Assembly: GCF_014651815.1 (NCBI RefSeq)
Contig: NZ_BMXP01000002.1
Location: 372,001 to 436,000, forward strand
DNA: 64,000 bases
Reading direction: 5' to 3'
DNA from: Alteromonas halophila
Lineage (GTDB): Bacteria; Pseudomonadota; Gammaproteobacteria; Enterobacterales; Alteromonadaceae
Shown piece after piece: positions 56,879 through 64,000 of this stretch. Position 1 is the stretch's first letter, and each line of letters starts with the position of its first letter. The notes below the pieces were generated by a model. The model saw only the letters and a program-made list of their open reading frames with translations, searched no databases and was not told where the DNA came from. The translations under genes were made by a program, and so were the position numbers.

Positions 56879-57094
56879 TTAGTAGAGTTTCACGCGGCGA
56901 GCGTTTTCGCGAGCCAGCTTTTTAAGATGACGCTTTTTAGCGGCAGCTTTTTTACGCTTGCGTTCCCACGTAGGCTTCTCGAAAAATTCGCGACGACGTA
57001 CTTCAGACAGAACGCCTGCTTTTTCACAAGAACGCTTAAAACGACGAAGCGCAACATCAAACGGCTCGTTTTCTCTTACTTTAACGATAGGCAT
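56879..57094 (-). CDS. rpsU: 30S ribosomal protein bS21
   Basis: A 71-residue basic protein, starting [20 protein letters not shown], then [20 protein letters not shown] and a lysine/arginine-rich tail. All match bS21, which helps the 30S subunit bind mRNA. It is the first gene of the macromolecular-synthesis operon and divergent from tsaD, so the 230-base gap must hold both promoters. Confidence 0.97.
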   Translation of the reverse strand: MPIVKVRENEPFDVALRRFKRSCEKAGVLSEVRRREFFEKPTWERKRKKAAAKKRHLKKLARENARRVKLY

Positions 57095-57324
57095 TAAAAA
57101 ATCACCTCAAAACTTAACAGTTGTTCCGGGTTAATTTATGCACGAAAAGTGGCACCCGGGCTAAAAATGGTGCGAAATTCTAATCATATCTGGATCCGAT
57201 GTAAAGTCTGATTTGCCAAAAAATAAACAATAATTGCCCTTAATCCTGCGTCTGCCATTCACGATACGCGTAGAAAACGATACACTCAGCGGGTTTGAGA
57301 AAAAGCCCAGCAAAAGGCAGTGGT

Positions 57325-58365
57325 ATGCGAATATTAGGTATTGAAACGTCCTGTGATGAAACCGGCGTGGCGGTTTATGATGATAAACATGGCTTATTGT
57401 CACACGAGCTATACAGTCAGGTGAAGCTGCATGCTGACTATGGTGGCGTAGTGCCTGAACTGGCGTCGCGGGATCATGTCAGAAAGCTGTTGCCACTTAT
57501 TACCAAAGCGCTTACCGATGCAGATACCCATCACAGCGAGCTGGATGGTATTGCCTATACGCAGGGGCCCGGTCTGGTCGGCGCGTTACTGGTCGGCTCG
57601 TCCGTGGCGCGTTCACTGGCCTATGCCTGGGGACTGCCTACGGTGGGCGTGCATCATATGGAGGGGCATCTGCTGGCGCCTATGCTGGAAGACAATGTCC
57701 CGGCATTTCCTTTTGTGGCGCTACTGGTCTCTGGCGGCCACTCCATGCTGGTCAAGGTGGCAGGTATCGGCGAGTACGAGGTGCTGGGCGAGTCAATCGA
57801 CGATGCTGCCGGCGAAGCCTTTGACAAAACAGCCAAGCTGTTAGGGTTGGATTACCCCGGTGGCCCGCTGCTGGCAAAGCTTGCTGATCAGGGCGAGGGC
57901 GGCCATTATCAGTTTCCGCGTCCGATGACAGACCGTCCCGGTCTGGACTTTAGCTTCAGTGGACTAAAAACCTTTGCTGCCAATACTATCCGTGATGCTG
58001 ATGACAGCGAGCAAACCCGCGCTAATATCGCCTATGCGTTTCAGGAGGCGGTGGTCGATACGCTGCGCATAAAGTGTCGCAGGGCGCTTAAACAAACCGG
58101 ACTTAAACGACTGGTCATTGCAGGCGGCGTCAGTGCCAACCGTGCACTGCGCCAACAAATGCAGGCGATGATGGATGACTTGAGGGGCGAGGTGTTCTAT
58201 CCGAAACTTGAGTTTTGTACCGATAACGGCGCCATGATTGCCTATGCCGGCATGCAGCGACTTAAAGCCGGCCAGACCAGTGACCTGTCTGCCAAAGCAA
58301 CACCCCGGTGGCCGCTGGACAGTCTGGCGCCGGTAGCAACCGCGCAGTCGGAGACGGCATTGTGA
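57325..58365 (+). CDS. tsaD: tRNA N6-threonylcarbamoyladenosine synthase TsaD
   Basis: The start at 57325 ([19 protein letters not shown]) has AAGG upstream and gives 346 residues; a further in-frame ATG at 57295 was rejected. Conserved parts are [35 protein letters not shown] with the metal histidines, and [12 protein letters not shown]. It transfers the threonylcarbamoyl group to A37 of ANN-decoding tRNAs, with TsaB, TsaC and TsaE elsewhere. Its 3' end overlaps the phosphodiesterase gene by 4 bases. Confidence 0.96.
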   Translation: MRILGIETSCDETGVAVYDDKHGLLSHELYSQVKLHADYGGVVPELASRDHVRKLLPLITKALTDADTHHSELDGIAYTQGPGLVGALLVGSSVARSLAYAWGLPTVGVHHMEGHLLAPMLEDNVPAFPFVALLVSGGHSMLVKVAGIGEYEVLGESIDDAAGEAFDKTAKLLGLDYPGGPLLAKLADQGEGGHYQFPRPMTDRPGLDFSFSGLKTFAANTIRDADDSEQTRANIAYAFQEAVVDTLRIKCRRALKQTGLKRLVIAGGVSANRALRQQMQAMMDDLRGEVFYPKLEFCTDNGAMIAYAGMQRLKAGQTSDLSAKATPRWPLDSLAPVATAQSETAL

Positions 58366-59648
58366 TCGTGCGTGCACGCAGCGCTATCACTCACATCCGA
58401 AAGTCAGCACTGGCATTACTGCCTTTATTGCTGCTCTGGTCAGGGCTGACCTGTGCAAACGCCACGGCGGCCGGCACTGACGTTAATGAGCAACATGTGG
58501 TGCTTATGTCGCTGGACGGCTTCAGGCATGACTATATTGAAAAGCACGACGCGTCGTCGCTGGCTGCCATGGCGAAAAACGGCGTGCGCGCCGAACGTCT
58601 GACACCGGTGTACCCGGCCAATACCTTTCCCAATCACCTGTCGATTGTCACAGGCCTCAGACCGGTTAATCATGGCATTGTGAATAATGACTTTTATGAT
58701 AAACGCCGCCCGGATGGTGACGGGTATGCCCACTACAGCATGGGTAAAGGCCGGCAGGACAGTACCTGGATACATGCATTGCCGTTCTGGAACTTAGTTG
58801 AGTTTCACGGTAAAAAAGCCGCCACTTTTTTCTGGCCGGAATCGGATGCGCGGATTAACGGCGCACTGCCAACCTATCATTATGCCTATTCCAAGTATGC
58901 CGATTATCAACAGCGGGTCGATCAAATTGTCAGCTGGTTGTCGTTGCCGGACGCACAGCGCCCGCGCTTCGTGGCCGGGTATTTTTCTCTGGTCGATTCG
59001 GTCGGTCATGACGCAGGCCCCGACGCGCAGGAGACCCGCGACGCGGTCAGGCAGGTCGACGCACTGATTGGCCAGCTTCAGCGGCGCCTGGCCGCACTAC
59101 CTGTTGCCGTGAACCTGATCATTGTCTCTGATCACGGTATGACTGAGCTCAACCCGGATGCGGTGATAGGTCGTGACAGTCTGGCGATTAACAACAGCGC
59201 GTTTATTGCAGAAAATAACGATGCCCAGATGATGCTCTATGCGAAACCCGGTACCGATGCAAAAACGATTGCCTGGCAGGCCGATGTACTGAAGGAAACC
59301 AGTCAGGGGGCGTATCGTGTGTTAAGTCCGTCGCAGCGCGAGCAACGCCACTTCAGTCAGGGGCCAAGAACCGGCGATATTATACTGGAGGCCATACCGC
59401 CGGCACGCTTTACCGACGCTGATAATACCTACACTAGTCTGGGCGGCCATGGTTATCCCCCCCAGCACCCGGATATGGGCGGGTTGTTCGTGGCGACCGG
59501 GCCGGCGTTTAAGCAGGGGGCAACGCTGCCGCCGGTGAGCAATCTGGAGGTGTATCCGGCAATGGCAGAAATACTGGGTCTGCCTCTGTTAAGTGAGATA
59601 GACGGTGAGGTGTCCGTGCTTCGTGAGGGGCTTACGGCAGAGCAGTAA
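58362..59648 (+). CDS. Ectonucleotide pyrophosphatase/phosphodiesterase family protein (exported)
   Basis: The start is a GTG at 58362 overlapping the TGA of tsaD (GTGA), giving 428 residues with a signal peptide ([18 protein letters not shown]). The alkaline-phosphatase-superfamily metal sites are visible: [12 protein letters not shown], the nucleophile loop [10 protein letters not shown] (Thr), DSVGHDAGP and SDHGM, and a final GGHGYPP. Such NPP-like enzymes hydrolyse nucleotide or phosphodiester bonds in the periplasm. Substrate unknown. A start at 58308 would lie inside tsaD and hide the signal peptide. Confidence 0.9.
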   Translation: MIVRARSAITHIRKSALALLPLLLLWSGLTCANATAAGTDVNEQHVVLMSLDGFRHDYIEKHDASSLAAMAKNGVRAERLTPVYPANTFPNHLSIVTGLRPVNHGIVNNDFYDKRRPDGDGYAHYSMGKGRQDSTWIHALPFWNLVEFHGKKAATFFWPESDARINGALPTYHYAYSKYADYQQRVDQIVSWLSLPDAQRPRFVAGYFSLVDSVGHDAGPDAQETRDAVRQVDALIGQLQRRLAALPVAVNLIIVSDHGMTELNPDAVIGRDSLAINNSAFIAENNDAQMMLYAKPGTDAKTIAWQADVLKETSQGAYRVLSPSQREQRHFSQGPRTGDIILEAIPPARFTDADNTYTSLGGHGYPPQHPDMGGLFVATGPAFKQGATLPPVSNLEVYPAMAEILGLPLLSEIDGEVSVLREGLTAEQ

Positions 59649-59662
59649 AAGGGCAGGGCGGC

Positions 59663-60265
59663 TTATTCTTTTATACGGCCTTTATCCCAGATCCGGCTTT
59701 CTGTGCGATTTAGCAGGCGCACAATATTGCCTCGATGCCGCGCGATAATAAGAATCGACAGCATGGCCACGGGCAGTGTATACAGCGGCTTAATAAAGAA
59801 GGTAAAAAGCGGGGCCAGTGATACCGCAACCAAGGCCCCCAGTGAAGAATAGCCACTGATAAACACCACGACCGCCCAGCTCAAAACGAGTAATCCCGCC
59901 AGATCCAGGCCGATTGGCAGCATCGCACCAAACGCCGTGGCAACGGCTTTGCCACCTTTAAAGCCGAAGTACAGCGGAAAAATGTGCCCGAGGCAGGCGG
60001 CAATCGCGATAACGCCAAGGTAGAGGGGCTCAATACCCAAAAAGTAACTGCCGTACACCGGCAGCGTACCTTTTAATATATCCATCACCAGTACCAGCAG
60101 TGCCGGGAAACGGCCACCGAGACGCAGCACGTTGGTAGCGCCGGGATTACCGGACCCCGCGGTACGCGGATCGGGCAGTGCAAACATCCGGCATATCACT
60201 ACCGCACTGGAAAGTGAGCCAAACAGGTAGGCTACACCTATCATCAGAATTATGGTTGCAATCAT
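59663..60265 (-). CDS. plsY: Acyl-phosphate glycerol-3-phosphate acyltransferase
   Basis: A 200-residue inner-membrane enzyme that makes lysophosphatidic acid from acyl phosphate. The conserved motifs are [33 protein letters not shown] and [14 protein letters not shown], and about five membrane helices. It is divergent from folB, with 125 bases between the starts, the usual gammaproteobacterial order. Confidence 0.94.
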   Translation of the reverse strand: MIATIILMIGVAYLFGSLSSAVVICRMFALPDPRTAGSGNPGATNVLRLGGRFPALLVLVMDILKGTLPVYGSYFLGIEPLYLGVIAIAACLGHIFPLYFGFKGGKAVATAFGAMLPIGLDLAGLLVLSWAVVVFISGYSSLGALVAVSLAPLFTFFIKPLYTLPVAMLSILIIARHRGNIVRLLNRTESRIWDKGRIKE

Positions 60266-60390
60266 GTATTACTGCGAAGGTTCAGGGTAAACTGCGTCTC
60301 ACAGTACTAAAAACCGGCAGATTGCACCAGAACTGTGCTGATTTTTCCTGGTTGGTTCGACCAGGTGCCGGGCCCGCGAACGGGAGCGTC

Positions 60391-60744
60391 ATGGAACAAA
60401 TACATATAACAGGGCTGGGGGTAGATACACTGATTGGTGTTTACGACTGGGAACGTAAGCGCCAGACCCGCCTCAAACTTAATCTTGTCCTGTCGGTTGA
60501 TCTCAGTGATGCGATGGCAAGCGATAAGGTCAACGACACCATTGACTATGCGGCTGTTGCAGCCCACTGCCAGAGCTTCGCCGGAGATAGCCGGTTTGAG
60601 TTACTTGAGGCGTTTGGTTCGGCACTGATGACCTCATTGCTGGATACGTTTTCTGTGGCAGAAGTGGCACTGACAGTTGAAAAGCCCGGCATTCTGCCCG
60701 ATGCCGAGATGGTCGCTGTGTCGATGGCAAGAGCTGCAAACTAG
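60391..60744 (+). CDS. folB: Dihydroneopterin aldolase
   Basis: The ATG at 60391 has GGGAG upstream and gives 117 residues (MEQIHITGLGVDTLIGVYDW); the frame is open from 60178 without a plausible start. Conserved parts are DTIDYAAVAAH, with the active-site tyrosine, ELLEAFG and VEKPGILPDAE. It performs the aldol cleavage in folate synthesis. The next gene, folK, starts directly after its TAG. Confidence 0.92.
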   Translation: MEQIHITGLGVDTLIGVYDWERKRQTRLKLNLVLSVDLSDAMASDKVNDTIDYAAVAAHCQSFAGDSRFELLEAFGSALMTSLLDTFSVAEVALTVEKPGILPDAEMVAVSMARAAN

Positions 60745-61248
60745 ATGAGTACGCACGAAATTCTGATAAGCGTTGGCTCCAATATCCAGCGCAGCTATCA
60801 TACCCGGCAAGCCAGAGAGGCCCTCGAAAGCGCGTTTTCAGATATTCGCTGTTCGTCGGTGTACGAAAGCGAAGCGGTTGGCTTTGACGGCGACGCGTTT
60901 TATAACCTGGTGATCAAAGCCCAGACGTCACTGCCGCTGAAAGCGGTCTGTGATGTGCTTAAACGCATCGAGGCGGATAATGGTCGCGTGCATGGCGATA
61001 AAAAGTTTTGCTCCCGCACGCTGGATCTTGACCTGCTGACCTACGATGATGTCGTTACCTCTACACCGGTAGTACTGCCACGTGAGGAAATTCTTTACAA
61101 TGCGTTTGTGTTACTGCCGCTGGCTGAGCTGGTCCCAACGCATCGCCATCCGGCAAAACAAACAACCTACCAACAGCTGTGGGATGAGTTTGACAAGTCC
61201 CGGCAACATCTGCGTCCTGTTGAATTTTCATGGAGAGCGGCACCTTGA
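60745..61248 (+). CDS. folK: 2-amino-4-hydroxy-6-hydroxymethyldihydropteridine pyrophosphokinase
   Basis: The 167-residue product has SVGSNIQRSYHTRQA near the N-terminus and a RTLDLDLLTYDD motif, which binds magnesium and ATP. It carries out the step after folB, so folB-folK is a two-gene folate operon. The segment before the metal site reads NGRVHGDKKFCS, a less conserved version of the usual R-x-x-R-N-G. The 3' end overlaps uppP. Confidence 0.9.
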   Translation: MSTHEILISVGSNIQRSYHTRQAREALESAFSDIRCSSVYESEAVGFDGDAFYNLVIKAQTSLPLKAVCDVLKRIEADNGRVHGDKKFCSRTLDLDLLTYDDVVTSTPVVLPREEILYNAFVLLPLAELVPTHRHPAKQTTYQQLWDEFDKSRQHLRPVEFSWRAAP

Positions 61249-62042
61249 CGTTATTTGAAATCATTATACTGGCAATTATTCAGGGAATTACGGAATTTTT
61301 GCCAATCAGCAGTTCGGCACACCTGCTGCTGCCTTCTGCGTTACTGGGATGGCGGGAACAGGGGCTGGCTTTCGATGTCGCTGTGCATGTGGGCAGTCTA
61401 CTGGCAGTCATCCTGTATTTTCGCAACGACATCATCAGCATGAGCGGGGCCTGGCTGACGCAGGGGTTTAGACGTCAGCAATCGTCAGACAGTAAGCTGG
61501 CCTGGTTTGTGATTCTGGCCACCCTACCGGCGATCATTGTCGGCTTTGCGCTAAAAGATCTGATCGAACTTTATGCCCGCACCCCGCTGGTTATTGCCAT
61601 CACCACCATTGGGTTTGGGCTGCTGCTTTGGTACGCCGATGCGTTTGCGCGCCGGGCCCAGCAGTTAGAGACACTGACTCTGCGTCAGGCTATGGTCATT
61701 GGTATTGCTCAGGTGCTTGCGCTTATTCCGGGCACGTCACGCTCTGGGATCACCATGACGGCCGGGTTAATGCTGGGCCTTGACAGGGAAAGTGCTGCAC
61801 GCTTTTCGTTTTTACTGTCTATACCGGTGATTCTGGGCGCAGGTACGCTGGCAGTGGCCGATTTAATCGGTCAGAGTGCGCCTGTTGACTGGATGGTGCT
61901 GCTGTACGGCGCGGGCTTTTCATTTATCAGTGCTTACGCCTGTATCTATCTGTTTTTAAGCTGGATCTCTCGCATTGGCATGCTGCCGTTTGTAATCTAC
62001 CGGCTGATCCTGGGCGTAGGTCTGCTATGGTTTATCATCTGA
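61230..62042 (+). CDS. uppP: Undecaprenyl-diphosphate phosphatase
   Basis: The 270-residue membrane protein recycles the peptidoglycan lipid carrier. The two catalytic motifs are EFLPISSSAHLLLPS and PGTSRSGITMTAGL, with about eight helices. The ATG at 61230 overlaps the folK end; a TTG at 61245 (TTGA with the folK stop, and GGAGAG at 8 bases) is an attractive alternative start. Some relatives carry this name as bacA. Confidence 0.9.
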   Translation: MESGTLTLFEIIILAIIQGITEFLPISSSAHLLLPSALLGWREQGLAFDVAVHVGSLLAVILYFRNDIISMSGAWLTQGFRRQQSSDSKLAWFVILATLPAIIVGFALKDLIELYARTPLVIAITTIGFGLLLWYADAFARRAQQLETLTLRQAMVIGIAQVLALIPGTSRSGITMTAGLMLGLDRESAARFSFLLSIPVILGAGTLAVADLIGQSAPVDWMVLLYGAGFSFISAYACIYLFLSWISRIGMLPFVIYRLILGVGLLWFII

Positions 62043-62070
62043 GCAGGGACAGACTTTAAGGAGAGCTTGA

Positions 62071-62439
62071 ATGGCTGACACAATTTTTACCAAAATTATC
62101 AATAAAGACATACCGGCTGATATTCTCTATGAAGATGAGTTATCGCTGGCATTTAAAGATATCAATCCGCAGGCACCGGTGCATTTTCTGGTGATCCCCA
62201 AAAAGGCCATTGCTACCATCAATGACATTGGAGAGGACGACCGTGAACTGGTGGGGCATTTGTCTTACGTTGCTGCCAAAGTTGCCGATGAGCTGGGCAT
62301 AGCAGAAGAAGGGTATCGCACAGTCATGAACTGTAACGAGTTCGGCGGCCAGTCGGTTTACCATATTCATCTGCATGTCATGGGCGGAAAGTTACTGGGC
62401 TGGCCCCCGTTTACCGACAAACCAAAAACTCTGGAATAA
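62071..62439 (+). CDS. hinT: HIT family nucleotide-binding hydrolase (HinT-like)
   Basis: The 122-residue product has the HIT signature HIHLHVMGG near the C-terminus and an N-terminal [19 protein letters not shown] typical of HinT. Members cleave adenosine phosphoramidates with a His triad. It starts 28 bases after uppP with a GGAG site and could be co-transcribed. Confidence 0.92.
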   Translation: MADTIFTKIINKDIPADILYEDELSLAFKDINPQAPVHFLVIPKKAIATINDIGEDDRELVGHLSYVAAKVADELGIAEEGYRTVMNCNEFGGQSVYHIHLHVMGGKLLGWPPFTDKPKTLE

Positions 62440-62790
62440 AAAATTCAGGCCGAACCGGTATGTATTCGTGGAGCTCGTTGGTCACGACATTTTCATTATA
62501 AATAAAAGCAACAAGGGGAGGCGTTGTGCTCTCCTTGTTGTCGTTCAACAGCCGGCCTGACGCCGTAACCAGCCCGTCAACCTCGCGCAGCCGAGGGTCT
62601 TCTTCGTACGTAAAGCGCCCCCTCAGACAGCTGTTCTATCTGTTTACTTTTTATTTCACTTATCAGTTTTTGCGAACTGCCTAAGTTTATGATTTGAATG
62701 CGTAAAGCTGTACTATGCCAACAGTGAATTATTTATATGCGCCTCTTGGGGGCCGCATTATTGAAATGTTAGGTGCCAATAGGAATTTGA
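62440..62790. other. Gene-poor gap before the accessory island
   Basis: About 350 bases. ACAAGGGGAG (62511-62520) and CTCTCCTTGT (62529-62538) form a near-perfect stem, possibly the hinT terminator though the T-run is poor. The reverse frame 62411-62635 is open for 74 codons and reads coding-like (RFTYEEDPRLREVDGLV, LLNDNKES, LVAFIYNENVVTN), but has no ATG start and may be a gene remnant. Near the right end, GCCTAA (62679-62684) pairs with TTAGG (62769-62773), and AATGCG (62697-62702) with CGCATT (62754-62759), an attC-like layout ending GTTAGGT. Confidence 0.45.
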
Positions 62791-63228
62791 ATGCGCAAGA
62801 ATAATCAACTATTAATCGCTGGCAGTTTAAGCATCTTGGCTGCATTACTTCATATTAGTTGTATTTTCGGCGGCCCTGACTGGTATCTCTTTTTTGGTGC
62901 TGGTCAACGAATGGCTCAACTCGCTGCTCAGGGAGATCCGTACCCCACAATTGCAACTTTGGTTATTGCTTCAATTCTTACCGGCTGGGGCTTATATGCT
63001 TTTTCTGGTGCAGGCATCATCGTTAAATTACCATTACTAAAAACGTGTCTGGTTTTAATCACTGCCATCTATTTGTTACGAGGCATCGCAGGCTTAGTTG
63101 GTCCATTTCTCACTTCAGACCCTGTGGTACATCAAAACTCAATAACCTTTTGGTTAGTAAGCTCAATTGTATGCTGTATTTATGGAACGTTTTATTTATT
63201 GGGCACAGTAAAGTTATGGCGGCAGTAA
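62791..63228 (+). CDS. Small membrane protein of an integron-cassette-like region, 145 residues
   Basis: The ATG at 62791 follows AGGA. Four predicted helices: LLIAGSLSILAALLHISCIF, ATLVIASILTGWGLYAF, IIVKLPLLKTCLVLITAIYLL and ITFWLVSSIVCCIYGTFYLLG (the last two in part). It resembles small hypothetical membrane proteins often seen in mobile cassettes, but I cannot name a family. Codon use is AT-richer than in the housekeeping genes to the left. A GTTAGGT box lies 17 bases before the start and an attC-like repeat follows. Confidence 0.7.
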   Translation: MRKNNQLLIAGSLSILAALLHISCIFGGPDWYLFFGAGQRMAQLAAQGDPYPTIATLVIASILTGWGLYAFSGAGIIVKLPLLKTCLVLITAIYLLRGIAGLVGPFLTSDPVVHQNSITFWLVSSIVCCIYGTFYLLGTVKLWRQ

Positions 63229-63239
63229 AAAGCGCGCTG

Positions 63240-63322
63240 GCACATAAAAAAATTAAGTTCGCCTGCTTCGCGGGCTGGGACGCAAACATGTGGGCAGCTC
63301 ACATGCCTGCGCCCGTTAGTTA
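63240..63322. repeat. attC-like inverted repeat after the 145-residue gene
   Basis: CGGG (63271), CGCA (63281) and CATGTG (63287) pair in order with CACATG (63300), TGCG (63308) and CCCG (63312). The right end reads TGCGCCCGTTAG, like the right core of many marine-type attC sites. The expected complementary left core (CTAAC-type) is not clear, so the call is tentative. Confidence 0.45.
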
Positions 63323-63351
63323 AAAGTGAGGTTTTCAAAGGAGAATAAAAT

Positions 63352-63573
63352 ATGGAAGGTGTTTTCGAAGGTGTTGGCGCAGTAGGTGCTCTATTTTACC
63401 TCGCCCTCATCATGTTATGGGTTTTGGTCCCGGTATTTGTGTTTCTCATATCAAAACGAGTTAAAGAGATGCGGGATATGGCAAGAGAATCTCGCCTGGA
63501 AATAAAAGAGCTCAATGCTAGCCTCAAGTACTTAAAGCGAAAATTCAAAGAATCTAATGAACAGCAAACCTAG
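63352..63573 (+). CDS. Small membrane protein with coiled-coil tail, 73 residues
   Basis: The ATG follows AAAGGAGAATAAAAT, an excellent ribosome-binding site. One or two membrane helices (LFYLALIMLWVLVPVFVFL) lead to a charged helix with heptad-like spacing (KEMRDMARESRLEIKELNAS, then LKYLKRKFKESNE). I do not recognise the family. It begins 33 bases after the GTTAG end of the attC-like repeat, the usual position of a cassette gene. Confidence 0.6.
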   Translation: MEGVFEGVGAVGALFYLALIMLWVLVPVFVFLISKRVKEMRDMARESRLEIKELNASLKYLKRKFKESNEQQT

Positions 63574-63650
63574 CAATACGCGATTGACGCTCACATCGCT
63601 CGCTGCCACGGCAAAGTAATGCACAACATCCTGTATAAGTGAGGTGCAAA

Positions 63651-63722
63651 ATGAGAATTGTCGCATTTACCGAAGCCCGAAATGGTATCCAAAGCTTGTT
63701 CCTGCTCCTCAACCAGAAATAA
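63651..63722 (+). pseudogene. Truncated Phd/YefM-type antitoxin (23 codons)
   Basis: After GAGGTGCAAA the frame reads MRIVAFTEARNGIQSL and stops after 23 codons. The first 12 residues match the start of Phd/YefM antitoxins (MRIVxFTEARN-like), which bind DNA and a RelE/YoeB/Doc-type toxin. The rest of the antitoxin and the toxin are missing; the chromosome-type terminator starts 3 bases later. It is a remnant at the island border. Confidence 0.55.
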
Positions 63723-63724
63723 GA

Positions 63725-63752
63725 AAGCCGGTCCACGAATGCGGACCGGCTT
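63725..63752. terminator. Terminator at the 3' end of the right-edge gene
   Basis: AAGCCGGTCC (63725-63734) and GGACCGGCTT (63743-63752) form a perfect 10-bp stem. Read leftward the tail is TTTCTTA. It probably ends the reverse-strand gene that enters from the right edge. Confidence 0.75.
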
Positions 63753-63791
63753 GCGCTCAGGTGCGGGTTTTCTTACCCATTATCGGAACGA

Positions 63792-64000
63792 TTACTCAAG
63801 GCCGAGCACTGCCTTACCCTGATCGAAATGGATATCAACCGGTATATTGGCTTTTTCAAGGCGGGCCAGATCAGAAGCCAGTACAGGCTTAATAACGCCT
63901 AACTCACTGACCAGCTTTGCCACACCGTCGTAGTCGCCATCGCCCTGTAGAGTAAGAATACGCTCAGACAGTGCCTCAATCGCATCGCCCATTTTGTCCA
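63792..64000 (-). CDS. C-terminal part of a probable dipeptidyl-peptidase III-like (M49) protein, cut by the right edge
   Basis: The reverse frame is open from the window edge (DKMGDAIEALSERILTLQGD in two parts) to a TAA at 63792; an internal ATG at 63992 is not a start. The closing residues LARLEKANIPVDIHFDQGKA and VLGLE match the C-terminus of the M49-like zinc-hydrolase family of Alteromonadales and Shewanella as I recall it. The catalytic HExxGH part lies outside the window, so the identification is moderate. Confidence 0.55.
   Translation of the reverse strand, partial: DKMGDAIEALSERILTLQGDGDYDGVAKLVSELGVIKPVLASDLARLEKANIPVDIHFDQGKAVLGLE

Noticed and set aside
63644-63892. 82-codon forward frame covering the antitoxin stump and terminator
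   Set aside because: It reads through the terminator hairpin and the opposite strand of the M49-like gene, in a frame different from the antitoxin.

Overview
The window looks like a chromosomal segment from a marine gammaproteobacterium, most probably an Alteromonadales / Alteromonadaceae member. This is an inference from protein similarity and gene order, not from a marker gene search. The supporting signs are the blocks tolC / nudF-yqiB-cpdA-yqiA-parE, epmB / efp-epmA, rpsU-yqeY-dnaG-rpoD beside tsaD, and plsY / folB-folK-uppP. Marine-type secreted proteins (an ExeM/NucH nuclease, a PEP-CTERM-like protein and an Alteromonas-type porin) agree with this. I found no rRNA, tRNA, CRISPR array or intact insertion sequence.

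Layout. 0-6.7 kb: an edge fragment of a voltage-gated ion channel, tolC, and the tightly overlapping nudF-yqiB-cpdA-yqiA row followed by parE. 6.9-12.9 kb: a two-gene signalling locus. A 1510-residue CheB-CheR-PAS-GGDEF-EAL protein is followed 5 bases later by a stand-alone bacteriophytochrome photosensory module with no output domain. 13-15.7 kb: a HAD phosphatase and small or unknown genes, including a YjfB-like protein. 15.7-18.4 kb: the complete EF-P lysylation set (epmB, efp, epmA). 18.5-24.6 kb: small enzymes (GGCT-like, GNAT, cyclophilin, RlmG, AlkB, BolA, NTP transferase, a solute-binding protein). 24.8-32 kb: a SulP transporter, dsbA, btuB behind a cobalamin riboswitch, and srkA-ccoG driven by a class II-type FNR promoter.

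33-38 kb holds the most unusual locus. A secreted nuclease with three lamin-tail domains and a C-terminal dockerin-like pair of calcium loops is followed directly by a small exported protein that looks like a cohesin with a PEP-CTERM-type sorting tail. This suggests a two-gene surface-docked nuclease. 39-45 kb: an acyl-CoA dehydrogenase and a four-gene cluster that looks like sugar-acid catabolism (SDR, amidohydrolase/lactonase, enolase-superfamily dehydratase, class II aldolase). 45-50.4 kb: an RND efflux pair followed by a porin gene whose signal peptide region is missing. 50.6-62.4 kb: a chemoreceptor and then housekeeping genes.

62.4-63.75 kb is a visibly AT-richer accessory insert. It has two small membrane-protein genes, attC-like inverted repeats ending in GTTAG, and a 23-codon stump of a Phd/YefM-type antitoxin, and resembles a decayed integron-cassette (CALIN-like) island. 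The window closes with the C-terminal end of a probable peptidase M49-like protein.
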